Shown in pieces: positions 27,295 through 34,754 of a stretch of DNA of 64,000 bases. A model generated the notes under the pieces. That model did no database searches and was not told the DNA's origin. It was given only the letters and a program-made list of their open reading frames with translations. Position numbers and translations under genes: made by a program. The stretch is from JBBQLG01 sp964251665. Lineage in GTDB: Bacteria; Bacteroidota; Bacteroidia; Cytophagales; Spirosomataceae. Location: assembly GCA_964251665.1 (NCBI GenBank), contig CAXUKO010000001.1, positions 558,001-622,000 on the forward strand, in the 5' to 3' direction. The first letter of the stretch is position 1. Each line of letters starts with the position of its first letter.

Positions 27295-27911
27295 ATCCGC
27301 TCTCTAACAACCGTAAGATTACTCCTCAATATAGGGGTACGAGTATAATTAGATATTTAGATATAACTTATTATGTAAAACTCTTCTCATCATTTGTATT
27401 TTTGTACTATTTTAACGTCTTTTATTGGGGACTTACTGATCCGAATAACTACTATATCTATTTCCTTGATCATTATATTAATTACATCAACTGGCTTAGC
27501 GTATCAATTTTATACATCGCTAGTTTAATTACACCTATTTTCGGCGTAGAATCTCATATAGAACCACCACAGGTAATAAAAACGATAGAAGGCACAAATG
27601 TAATCTTGACTTTTGCCTGCTTAGGTTTAGGGACTTTAAGCTTTTGGGTCGCTTTCGTAATTGCCAACAACGGTACTTTTCAGAAAAAAATTTATTGGTG
27701 TTTAGGAGGAATAGCTTTTATTTGGTTTATAAACTGTTGTCGGATAGCTCTATTACTGACTGCGTTGGAAAAGAGATGGGTTGGTAATAAGTACATGGAC
27801 CATCATGATCTGTTTAACGTTGTTTCTTATATAATTATTCTTGCGCTTATTTATTTCCACAGTAAAGAGGATAGGGTGGACTTGCAACAGTGTGCTGGAG
27901 GTTTTTCTTAA
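27195..27911 (+). CDS. Exosortase/archaeosortase-family protein with both ends derived from IS DNA
   Basis: A 238-residue polytopic membrane protein. Hydrophobic helices cover ~61-80, 97-117, 136-157, 166-181 and 205-221. The sorting-enzyme triad is visible: Cys142 in NVILTFACLGLGTLSFWVAF, Arg183 in WFINCCRIALLLTALEKRW, and His203/204 in DHHDLFNVVSYIIILALIYF. N-terminal RYLDITYYVKLFSSFVFLYY and GLTDPNNYYIYFLDHYINYI fit short Bacteroidota exosortases. Residues 1-34 are read out of frame from the IS30 right end, and 228-238 from the IS3 left end (GTGGACTTGCAACAG). No ATG exists between 27298 and the first helix, so the native start was probably lost. The catalytic core is intact; whether it is expressed is unclear. 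Confidence 0.8.
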   Translation: MDTRSTQSQTTQNIRLSFINLIRSKTGHCTKNLNPLSNNRKITPQYRGTSIIRYLDITYYVKLFSSFVFLYYFNVFYWGLTDPNNYYIYFLDHYINYINWLSVSILYIASLITPIFGVESHIEPPQVIKTIEGTNVILTFACLGLGTLSFWVAFVIANNGTFQKKIYWCLGGIAFIWFINCCRIALLLTALEKRWVGNKYMDHHDLFNVVSYIIILALIYFHSKEDRVDLQQCAGGFS

Positions 27912-28055
27912 GCCGCCATTGGGGATGTATAAAAATAAGACTCTTGTTGATTAGGGGTCTGGTAGTGCAAACTTGAATATTTTCGTCGGCAATTATACCG
28001 CTGGTACTGTCGTGAAAAGCAATTTTTGGGTTAGTATTTTTTCAATATCTTTGAT

Positions 28056-29171
28056 TTACCCAAAGGACAATTCCACTACGGTGGGTTGATCCTGCGTAGT
28101 CCCGCTAGCCGGGACTACTTTTTTTGCAGCCAGTTCGTTTTTAGCCAAGGCTAGTGAATGATTGGGTTGATAAATCGCCCCACTTTTCCATAGAGAAAAG
28201 CACAAGGTCAATAACTTCTTCTGAACTGCCACGTAAGCTTTCATTTTAATATGGCTGCGCTCATAAACGCGCTCGTAAAGAGCACCACAACTTGGTTCGC
28301 CAAACCGAACCGCGTTTAAAGCAGGCATGTAAAGAATACGCCTTATTCGGCTGTTACCCTTTTTCGAGATGCGTGTCTTACCTACCCGCTGGCCGGATTG
28401 GTTCTCCACCACATCATAACCGGCAAAGCTGACTACCTGGCGCACATTATCAAAGCCGGTAAAGCCATTCGTTTCGGCTACCAGTGTTGCTACTGATAGC
28501 AACCCTAGCCCTTTTATTGCACAGAGTCGATCAATGCTCGCTTTGAGTTTCTGATCATCCCCTAACAGCTTCTCAATAGCTTTGCCAATGTCAGTCATCT
28601 GTTTTTCGTACAAGGCGATGAGCTTATCTAACTGCTTGATGATGAACACATCGCTAAACTGGCTATGCACGACTGAGTGCTTTTGGTTGTCAGATTGATT
28701 TTTTAATTCTTGCAACCGTTGATGCTGACGAGTCAGTAAACGAAGTGCGTAAATGTTTTTCGATAGCGGTTGCCATAAAGGCAACTGTTGCTCCAGGCCC
28801 ATACGGGCCAGACCCTGAGCATCGATCTTATCGTTTTTAGACTTATAGCCCAGGCTTTTCAGATAATGCTTAGCCTTGTTGGGTAAAATCACACTTATGG
28901 CTCCATCTGCGTTGAATAGATACTAAGCCAATTGCTCATGGTATACGCCGGTCGATTCCATTACATACCGAACAGGTAGGTCAGTCTGCTTGTAGTGCTT
29001 ACTGATCCAGGTTTGTAAGCTAGCAAAAGCGGAAAGCTTATTGCTAACCTTTGTGGTACCTCTGATAGTTACCTTACCAGCGGTGTCGATGAGCGATAGA
29101 CAGACCTGAATCGAATCTTTACCAATGTCAAAACCGACACAGTAACGAAGGGGTGCAGTTGCTGATTTCAT
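28056..29171 (-). pseudogene. IS110-family transposase with one in-frame TAG
   Basis: Read through, the protein would be 371 residues, the normal family length. The N-terminal DEDD RuvC-like domain shows YCVGFDIGKDSIQVCLS, VMESTGVYHEQL and KSKNDKIDAQGLARM. The C-terminal Tnp20 domain shows IDRLCAIKGLGLLSVATLVA, VSFAGYDVVENQSGQRVGKT and GNSRIRRILYMPALNAVRFG. A single TAG at 28925-28923 splits it into 82 and 278 residues in the same frame; otherwise it appears intact, so decay is recent or the stop is a sequence error. Confidence 0.85.
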
Positions 29172-29457
29172 GTTAGTCGGAAAGGGAAAGTTAGTGGCGA
29201 ATCAACTGACGGCTTTTCCCCACTTTGGCACATTTATGCAGAGTCATAGACGCAAAACTACGCTCTTAGGTACTGTTGAAGTTTGAAGGAAAAATGGGGT
29301 GAACAGATTGACCAGCGGCCCAACATCGTCAGGTGAAAAGACGTGTCAACGGCGGAACCCGAGCTACTGCTCACCCCTGTCAGAGACTAACTCAAAATTG
29401 CACTTTTACCAACTATATCAAAGAAAGTCAAAGATATGAGCGGCGGACCGTCAGCCC
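29172..29457 (-). other. IS110 5' non-coding region, candidate bridge-RNA locus
   Basis: About 285 bases without an ORF between the element end and the transposase start. In IS110 elements this position encodes the structured bridge RNA that pairs with target and donor DNA. I see several short hairpin candidates but cannot fold the RNA here. Assignment is by position only. Confidence 0.35.
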
Positions 29458-29460
29458 TTA

Positions 29461-30319
29461 GAACGTGCTGGGGAATTATATGTGGGGTGTTGTGTTGATT
29501 CGTTGTAACATTATCTGCATGTTAGCTAAAAGCAGCCAGCCAACCGAAGAAGATACTGTATACTCATAGTCTTTAACGACCCGCCGGAAAAAATTCGTCC
29601 ACGCAATGCTGCGCCCCACGACCCACCGCCTGGCAACAGGTACAAAGCCTTGAGCCGATTCAGGACGAGAGGCCCGCTCAAAGTTGATGCCCCAATCAGC
29701 TAGTGCTTTGGCAAAAACACCGCCGTATGATCCATCGCCCAAAACCGTTTCAACTCGATCACCGTACCACAAAATATCACTGACCAGAACCAGATCGGCA
29801 CGACCATCCGCATCATTAGCGGCATGTACATGAGCCACCCACAAGCGACCGCCAGTATCAACCAATAGTTGGCGTTTGCGTCCGTTCACTTTCTTATGCG
29901 GGTCAAGACCTCGGTACTCACAGATCATAGGAGCAAGCTTAAGGCTCTGGATATCAACACAAAAGACGGATGGCAACGCGTCTCGTTCTTCCTGTTTTCG
30001 ATCCAGCTGATTCAACTCCCGGTTAATTCGTTCGAGTGTGCCATCCGTTTTCGGCCGATTGAAGTAATAGTAAACCGCTTGCCAGTGTGGATACTCCTGG
30101 GGTAGATTTCGCCACTGGCAACCAGTGCGAAGCAGCCACAGGATGGCATTCATTATGTCACATAAATCCAGCTTTCGCTTGCGTTTAAAGGGTAGAAAGG
30201 GCGATATTGCTGCCCACCGGTAGTCGGTCAGTTTCGTAAACTGTTTAGTCATTTCCTTGTAGTTTAACGACCACAAAGGTGACACGACTACTAGTCTTTT
30301 TCAATTCCCCAACACGTTC
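29461..30319 (-). mobile_element. Intact IS5-family element (IS1031-like), 859 bp
   Basis: Terminal inverted repeats GAACGTGCTGGGGAATT (29461 on) and the complement GAACGTGTTGGGGAATT (ending 30319) differ at one position. It is flanked by a perfect TTA duplication (29458-29460 and 30320-30322), the TNA target pattern of the IS1031 group. It contains one complete transposase gene. Confidence 0.9.
29476..30252 (-). CDS. IS5-family transposase, intact
   Basis: 258 residues from the ATG at 30252 (MTKQFTKLTDYRWAAISPFL); a longer reading from 30285 would start in the terminal repeat region. It has the DUF4096-type N-terminus (CDIMNAILWLLRTGCQWRNL), YPHWQAVYYYFNRPKTDGTL, the first catalytic Asp in VFCVDIQSLK, the second in VLGDGSYGGVFAKAL and the Glu region VVKDYEYTVSSS. 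No disruption. It is the only transposase gene in the island that looks functional. Confidence 0.93.
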   Translation of the reverse strand: MTKQFTKLTDYRWAAISPFLPFKRKRKLDLCDIMNAILWLLRTGCQWRNLPQEYPHWQAVYYYFNRPKTDGTLERINRELNQLDRKQEERDALPSVFCVDIQSLKLAPMICEYRGLDPHKKVNGRKRQLLVDTGGRLWVAHVHAANDADGRADLVLVSDILWYGDRVETVLGDGSYGGVFAKALADWGINFERASRPESAQGFVPVARRWVVGRSIAWTNFFRRVVKDYEYTVSSSVGWLLLANMQIMLQRINTTPHI

Positions 30320-31193
30320 TTAATGTACTCAAAGATAGTCAGGCGAGCCGCTGCCCGCGTGGCAAACTGCATGTGATGGACCAACTTACTTTTGAACGTC
30401 TTAAAAAAACTCTCGGCCACCGCGTTGTCCCGGCAGTTACCTCACCGACTCATACTCGGTACGACAGGCAGGCCCTTCAATTGATTCCGAAATTCGGTAC
30501 AAGCGTACTGCACACAGCACCGGCTGCCCGGCCCGATCCGAGTGAAATAGAAGTTCGCCATTTAACGGCCTATTTCTGAGTGCCATACGCCACGCTGCCA
30601 CGCTTATATCAATTGCTTTTGGGGTATCACTCAAGGCCCAGCTAATCACTTTACGGTCAGCCTGATTCAAGATCACGGTCAGATAGAGCCACCCTTGCAG
30701 AGGGGCAATATAGGTAATGGCGGAGCCCCACTTTTGAGCGGGCTTATCGGCCGTAAACTCCCGATGGAGTAGGTTTTCCGCCACGGGATAGTCATGCTTC
30801 GATTCAGTTGTCTGCACTCGGTACTTTTTGTACACAATACTGCGAATGCCCACCTTCTGCATCAGGCGGGCAATGCGGTTACGAGACGCCTTGACTCCCT
30901 GTTCATGAAGTTCATTGGCAATCCGGGGACTACTGTACCGAGACTGGCTCTGAGGGTGCACCTGCCGGATATCATCCAGTAACTGACCCTGCTTTAGTTG
31001 CCTGACCCCGACCGGATGCTTGCGCCAATAGCCAATAATAGTACCCACTACTGGTTATTTTCAGCACTCTACACATCCTCTCAACCGTGAGGCGGACCGT
31101 GGAAAACTGGTTGGCATATTCCGCTATGAATCGGAAAATTTCCCACGGTCCGCCGCGTAGTCTCCCCTGGAGAAGAGGCCAACTGCCTTTTTT
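30320..31193 (-). pseudogene. IS3-family transposase orfB, broken
   Basis: It begins after the slippery site (31193-31187) with LRGGPWEIFRFIAEYANQFS, then VERMCRVLKITSSGYYYW. A 7-bp tandem duplication (TATTGGC twice, about 31025-31045) shifts the frame. It continues RKHPVGVRQLKQGQLLDDIR, SPRIANELHEQGVKASRNRI, KWGSAITYIAPLQGWLYLTV and LLFHSDRAGQ. After another shift come YACTEFRNQLKGLPVVPS, a TGA, and GNCRDNAVAESFFKTFKSKL ending at the IS5 insertion. Inactive. Confidence 0.8.
31187..31193 (-). promoter_or_regulatory. IS3 programmed -1 frameshift site (A AAA AAG)
   Basis: On the minus strand AAAAAAG lies in the orfA frame as CTA AAA AAG (Leu-Lys-Lys of DILKKAV) and slipping by -1 enters orfB (KKGSWPLL). 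A stable stem (31091-31106 with 31140-31155) follows downstream. Standard IS3-family recoding signal, now in a dead element. Confidence 0.65.
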
Positions 31194-31199
31194 AGTATA

Positions 31200-31500
31200 T
31201 CACGCGGCTTCGGCCGGCCGATCAAGCTGAGCATCTTTGAGTTCTTTCTGTAGTCGTTTGATCAGCTTTTGCTTTCCGCTCAGCCCAGTGGTCACCGTTG
31301 TAAATTGACCAAGACTTTTGTGGCTTTGCCGCCATTTGGTAATCCGGCTCGAATCAATCGCCCCGGCCAACCGGCCGAGTTCACGGGCGGCTTCCTGCAC
31401 GGAGCCTTTAGCATAGGATAATTCGACCGGCACGCCGGGGCGGGCCATCCGCTTGAAGGCCTCATCAAATACACACGGTCCGCCGTTGCGGTTTTTTCTT
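31200..31500 (-). pseudogene. IS3-family transposase orfA, broken
   Basis: It reads MKKKPQRRTV from about 31500, then shifts by one base into FDEAFKRMARPGVPVELSYA and KWRQSHKSLGQFTTV, then LSGKQKLIKRLQKELKDAQL. A short GC-rich insertion then moves it out of frame; the native continuation RDILKKAVGLFSRGD is visible just downstream over the A6G slippery site. HTH_Tnp_1 / helix-turn-helix type orfA. Confidence 0.75.
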
Positions 31501-31626
31501 CATGGGTACTTTTGGGGTCGTTCCCAAATGTGCCTAAAAATTGTCTCCAGTCAAATGTCACAAGTCCAATGCGCTCATTACCAAAGATTCAGTCGGTCAT
31601 TTATCTTACCTCACCGGTAAACGTAC

Positions 31627-32700
31627 TCAGGCAGTCGCACCTTCCTTTAATCGTTCAGCATTTTCGGCGATGCGGAGCTGCTCGATAAACTCACCAATGT
31701 CGCCGTCCATAACGGCGGGGAGGTTGTATACCGTCAGACCGATGCGGTGATCGGTTACGCGGCTTTGCGGGTAGTTATACGTGCGGATTTTGTCGGAACG
31801 GTCGCCACTGCCTACCATTGTTTTGCGCTGGGAAGCAATGGCGGCATTGTGCTTCTGTAACTCGATTTCGTAAAGCCGCGAGCGCATAACGGTCAGGGCT
31901 TTTTCGTAGTTCTTTAACTGCGACCGCTCATCCTGACACTGTACAATCATGCCCGTAGGCAGGTAGGTCAACCGCACGGCAGAGTAGGTCGTGTTAACGG
32001 ACTGTCCACCCGCCCCCGACGAACAGAACGTGTCTTTGCGAATGTCGTTCATGTTGAGTTCGATGTCTACCTCTTCAGCCTCCGGCAACACCGCGACACT
32101 GGCTGCCGACGTGTGGATGCGGCCCTGCGTTTCGGTAGCCGGTACGCGCTGTACCCGGTGTACACCCGACTCGAACTTCATTTTACCATAGACATCTTCG
32201 CCCTCGATTTCGGCCACAATCTCTTTATAACCGCCTGACGAGCCTTCCGTAAAGTCGACAAGCGTCAGGCGCCAGCCCATTTTCTCGCAAAAACGCTGGT
32301 ACATTCGGAAGATGTCGCCCGCGAAAATAGCGGCTTCATCGCCCCCGGTGCCGCCCCGAACTTCCAGAATAATGTTCTTGCTGTCGTTAGGATCTTTAGG
32401 CATGAGCATCTCTTTCAGGAGCTCTTCCTGCTCATCCCGGCGGGGTACTAATTCGTCGAGTTCGGCTTTAGCCATTTCGCGGAAGTCTTCGTCTTTTTCG
32501 GTCGAGATGATCGCTTTCGCGTTCTCTATTTCCTGCAACAGCTGCTGATACGCCTGATACTGCTGGACGATTTTCTCCAGATCTTTATATTCTTTGCTCA
32601 GTTTCATGAATTGTTTCTGGTCCGAAACAACTTCGGGCTGAACAATCCGCTGAGATACTTCATTGAAGCGTTCACTGATGGCTTCTAACTGGTCAAGCAT
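31627..32700 (-). CDS. prfA: Peptide chain release factor 1
   Basis: 357 residues from the ATG at 32700 (MLDQLEAISERFNEVSQRIV); the upstream in-frame extension to 32751 is not supported by the family. Codon-recognition motif PAT is seen in HRVQRVPATETQGRIHTSAA. The peptidyl-tRNA hydrolysis motif GGQ is seen in CSSGAGGQSVNTTYSAVR. It terminates translation at UAA and UAG in the cytosol. Its 3' end is only ~60 bases from the mobile island. Confidence 0.97.
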   Translation of the reverse strand: MLDQLEAISERFNEVSQRIVQPEVVSDQKQFMKLSKEYKDLEKIVQQYQAYQQLLQEIENAKAIISTEKDEDFREMAKAELDELVPRRDEQEELLKEMLMPKDPNDSKNIILEVRGGTGGDEAAIFAGDIFRMYQRFCEKMGWRLTLVDFTEGSSGGYKEIVAEIEGEDVYGKMKFESGVHRVQRVPATETQGRIHTSAASVAVLPEAEEVDIELNMNDIRKDTFCSSGAGGQSVNTTYSAVRLTYLPTGMIVQCQDERSQLKNYEKALTVMRSRLYEIELQKHNAAIASQRKTMVGSGDRSDKIRTYNYPQSRVTDHRIGLTVYNLPAVMDGDIGEFIEQLRIAENAERLKEGATA

Positions 32701-32806
32701 GGTTATCGTATGTATGATTCGCTGCCGTTCCGCGTGCAGGCACAACGGCAATGAATAGGATGACTGAACTGAACCCCAAAGTTACGAATTTTCAACCGTC
32801 CGGTGG

Positions 32807-32837
32807 TTTCGTGGCTTTCCGGGTTGCGTTACCTTTG
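32807..32837 (+). promoter_or_regulatory. Candidate promoter for the lipoprotein gene
   Basis: TTTC (32807-32810), 19 bases, then TACCTTTG (32830-32837): one mismatch from the Bacteroidota TTTG-N19-TAnnTTTG promoter. A divergent CAAAGTTA (32777-32784) could be the -7 box for prfA on the other strand. Confidence 0.45.
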
Positions 32838-32902
32838 CAACCAGCCCGGCGAACGAAACGTTACCCGGTCAGTCTGTGCCAACTTATTCGTTGCTATCCC
32901 TC

Positions 32903-33475
32903 ATGAAACCATATTCGCTCAGTTGCTCATTGGCTCTTTCACTCATTGTCCTGGCCTGTAACCCCGAACGGGTGCAGTACACCGACGCGCTGAAGCAGGA
33001 GATGGCTGACAGCAAAATCAAACGCATTACCACTCCGCAGCTAACCGATGCGGTGAACGAATGGGGAGAACAAATTGCCAGGGTAGCCCAAACGGAATGG
33101 AATAAAAAACTGAAAGCAGGAGCGGAGCCTAAAGCCTTGTGTCGGCTCGAAGGGTTACCCAAGACCCGGGCGCTGGCCAAAAAATACGCTATCGATATTC
33201 AACTGCTGGGAGCTGCTGATGTAAAGAATCCGAAGTTTACCCCGAAAGAGCGTGAAGTGCTGGATGCTTATTTGTACAACGCCGAAAACAAGCTGGAGCA
33301 GATTTCCAATATTCAGCGGATTGGCGATACCCTGTACGTCTACAACGCGCCTGTTCCGGTCGAGAACCCGATCTGCAAAACCTGCTTTGGCGATCAGCCG
33401 CAACCGCTGGCGGTTTGGCGGCTTGGGTTTCACAAACGGGAGATTATCCGGCGAATCAACGTCAAGAAGAAGTAG
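32903..33475 (+). CDS. Lipoprotein with DUF3365-like features and a CxxC motif
   Basis: 190 residues from the ATG at 32903, giving a lipoprotein signal (MKPYSLSCSLALSLIVLAC). The mature protein has helices with TDAVNEWGEQIARVAQTEWN and a C-terminal part VPVENPICKTCFGDQ. This layout resembles DUF3365/Tll0287-like haem-sensor domains, where a CxxCH binds haem, but here the residue after the second Cys is Phe, so covalent haem binding by the usual motif is unlikely. The longer start at 32876 would lie before the signal peptide. Family call is tentative. Confidence 0.6.
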   Translation: MKPYSLSCSLALSLIVLACNPERVQYTDALKQEMADSKIKRITTPQLTDAVNEWGEQIARVAQTEWNKKLKAGAEPKALCRLEGLPKTRALAKKYAIDIQLLGAADVKNPKFTPKEREVLDAYLYNAENKLEQISNIQRIGDTLYVYNAPVPVENPICKTCFGDQPQPLAVWRLGFHKREIIRRINVKKK

Positions 33476-33480
33476 CCGGA

Positions 33481-33942
33481 TTAGTCGCTCACCTGCACCT
33501 GATTCATATCCATAGCCGCGATTTCTACAATGCGAATGCGGCCGAAGTCTCGGGCGTTTGGATTTAGTACATAATTGTATTCGTTCGGTACGATGCTCGA
33601 TGGTACCCGAATAGCTACATAATCAGCCTTTTCCAGATATTGATTACCCATTTCCTGGCATTCCAGTGGGGGCGGGTTCTGTGGCCAGTGACCGGGTAAA
33701 TCAGCCTCCAGTAACTCAACAATGGTTAACTCATCGGGAATGTCGTAGGTCACAATGGCTAACTCATCGGGTTTGTCATCACCCGACGTGCCCAGCACAC
33801 ATTCGCACAGGGCCAGGGCGCGGCTGTCACTCGTATAGAGGCAGGGTGTACCGGTCTTGTTCCAGCGTCCTGCCGATTTAGCCGAGCCCGTGCCACTCAG
33901 ATCGTCAGCAAATTCAGTGGGCGATAAGCGGTACGTTTTCAT
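33481..33942 (-). CDS. RES-domain NAD+ phosphorylase-type toxin, no adjacent antitoxin
   Basis: 153 residues from the ATG at 33942 (MKTYRLSPTEFADDLSGTGS). RES features are the Arg of YRL, SAGRWNKTGTPCLYTSDSRA with the conserved Arg/Trp and Tyr-Thr-Ser, and LALCECVLG with the conserved Glu. Members degrade NAD+ and are normally paired with an Xre-type antitoxin encoded upstream. Here the upstream side is the divergent Uma2 gene and no HTH antitoxin is present within several kb. The longer reading from 34029 has no family support. Confidence 0.85.
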   Translation of the reverse strand: MKTYRLSPTEFADDLSGTGSAKSAGRWNKTGTPCLYTSDSRALALCECVLGTSGDDKPDELAIVTYDIPDELTIVELLEADLPGHWPQNPPPLECQEMGNQYLEKADYVAIRVPSSIVPNEYNYVLNPNARDFGRIRIVEIAAMDMNQVQVSD

Positions 33943-34103
33943 AAAAAGCATGATAAATTTTACGGTACTAAACTGCTTGAAGGGCCAGTTGGTTGGCTCA
34001 TTCACGCAGTTGACGAGCGATCTGACCACTATCTTAGGCAGAATGGGCCTGTTGATATCGGGCGAAAATCATTATTTTTAGACATCACTAACCGGGAAGC
34101 GTC

Positions 34104-34754
34104 ATGGAAATTGTTGCGCACAAAATGCCAGTTACGTTTGCTGAGCGGGAGCAGGGGCCGGACGAACTCCGCGTTCCGGCTACGCTGGATGAGTACTGGG
34201 AATTGGTCGAGGAGGTTGATTACACCATTGAGTATCTAAACGGAGACATCATTTCCCTCATGGGTCAGGCCACCGACATTCACGAAACATTAATTATGAC
34301 CCTGGGCGGGTTATTTTACAATCATTATTACGATCTGATTGACTACCGGGTGATGGGCAGCAACGTGAAAATCTTTTCTGAAGTTAGCACGGGTAGTTTG
34401 AACGCCGATTTGTCGGTAATAAAAGGTCCGTCGGATTTTAAGGTACTGCCCAGCGGTCGGTTGTCGAAGGCCATTATCCTTAATCCCGAGATCGTGGTCG
34501 AAGTGCTGTCGGCCAGTACCCGAAAGTATGACCGTAATGAGAAGTTAGACTGTTACAAGACTATTCCATCACTCCGGCATATTGTATTTGTGGATCAGCA
34601 GCGGCCCAGCGTCGAGGTCTATAGCCGCTTAACGGAGCCGAATCAGTGGCTTAACGTAGATTACCACTCGCTGACCGATATCGTTACGGTCGGTGAACTT
34701 CGATTGCCCATGCAGGACATTTACCGCAAAACACCGTTTACAACTCCATCCTGA
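34104..34754 (+). CDS. Uma2-family (DUF820) putative restriction-like endonuclease
   Basis: 216 residues. Uma2 motifs are TLDEYWELVEEVDYTIEYLN, NGDIISLMG, the active-site Asp in NADLSVIKG and PEIVVEVLSASTRKYDRNEK, with the PD-(D/E)xK-type acidic and Lys residues. Role is unknown; these genes are abundant in Cyanobacteria and Cytophagales. The last 34 bases overlap the 3' end of mnmH on the other strand. Confidence 0.88.
   Translation: MEIVAHKMPVTFAEREQGPDELRVPATLDEYWELVEEVDYTIEYLNGDIISLMGQATDIHETLIMTLGGLFYNHYYDLIDYRVMGSNVKIFSEVSTGSLNADLSVIKGPSDFKVLPSGRLSKAIILNPEIVVEVLSASTRKYDRNEKLDCYKTIPSLRHIVFVDQQRPSVEVYSRLTEPNQWLNVDYHSLTDIVTVGELRLPMQDIYRKTPFTTPS

Larger units (their letters stand above)
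25609..27298 (+). mobile_element. Decayed IS30-family element interrupted by an IS5-type element
   Basis: The left end GAATTTAAGTTTGCAGTGC (25609 on) is an imperfect inverted copy of the right end (27275-27298, complement GGATTCAAATTTTTAGTAC). The transposase body survives only from 26555. The IS5 remnant 25707-26554 interrupts its 5' part. The right end forms the current 5' end of the exosortase ORF. Confidence 0.65.
28010..29457 (-). mobile_element. IS110-family element (approximate ends)
   Basis: It interrupts orfB of the IS3 element. The long (~285 bp) non-coding segment is upstream of the transposase and only ~45 bp lies downstream, the layout of the IS110 rather than IS1111 subgroup. 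Exact ends cannot be set because this family lacks inverted repeats. Confidence 0.6.
27877..31568 (-). mobile_element. IS3-type element (copy 2) carrying nested IS110 and IS5 elements
   Basis: Left end TGGACTTGCAACAGTGTG with CTGGAGG from 27877; right end 31530-31568 (complement TGGACTTGTGACATTTGACT). The orfB C-terminus is still readable next to the left end (YNCRRKYSSLHYQTPNQQES, about 27910-28000). The remainder of orfB and orfA lies at 30320-31470. Everything between about 28010 and 30319 is inserted IS110 and IS5 DNA. Its right end borders the prfA gene region. Confidence 0.75.

Noticed and set aside
31090..31155. A 16-bp inverted repeat (GGCGGACCGT...) that looked like a MITE, with related words at 29442 and 31472
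   Set aside because: It lies inside the IS3 orfB reading frame and one copy of the word is native orfA coding sequence, so it fits a recoding stem or coincidence better than a separate element.
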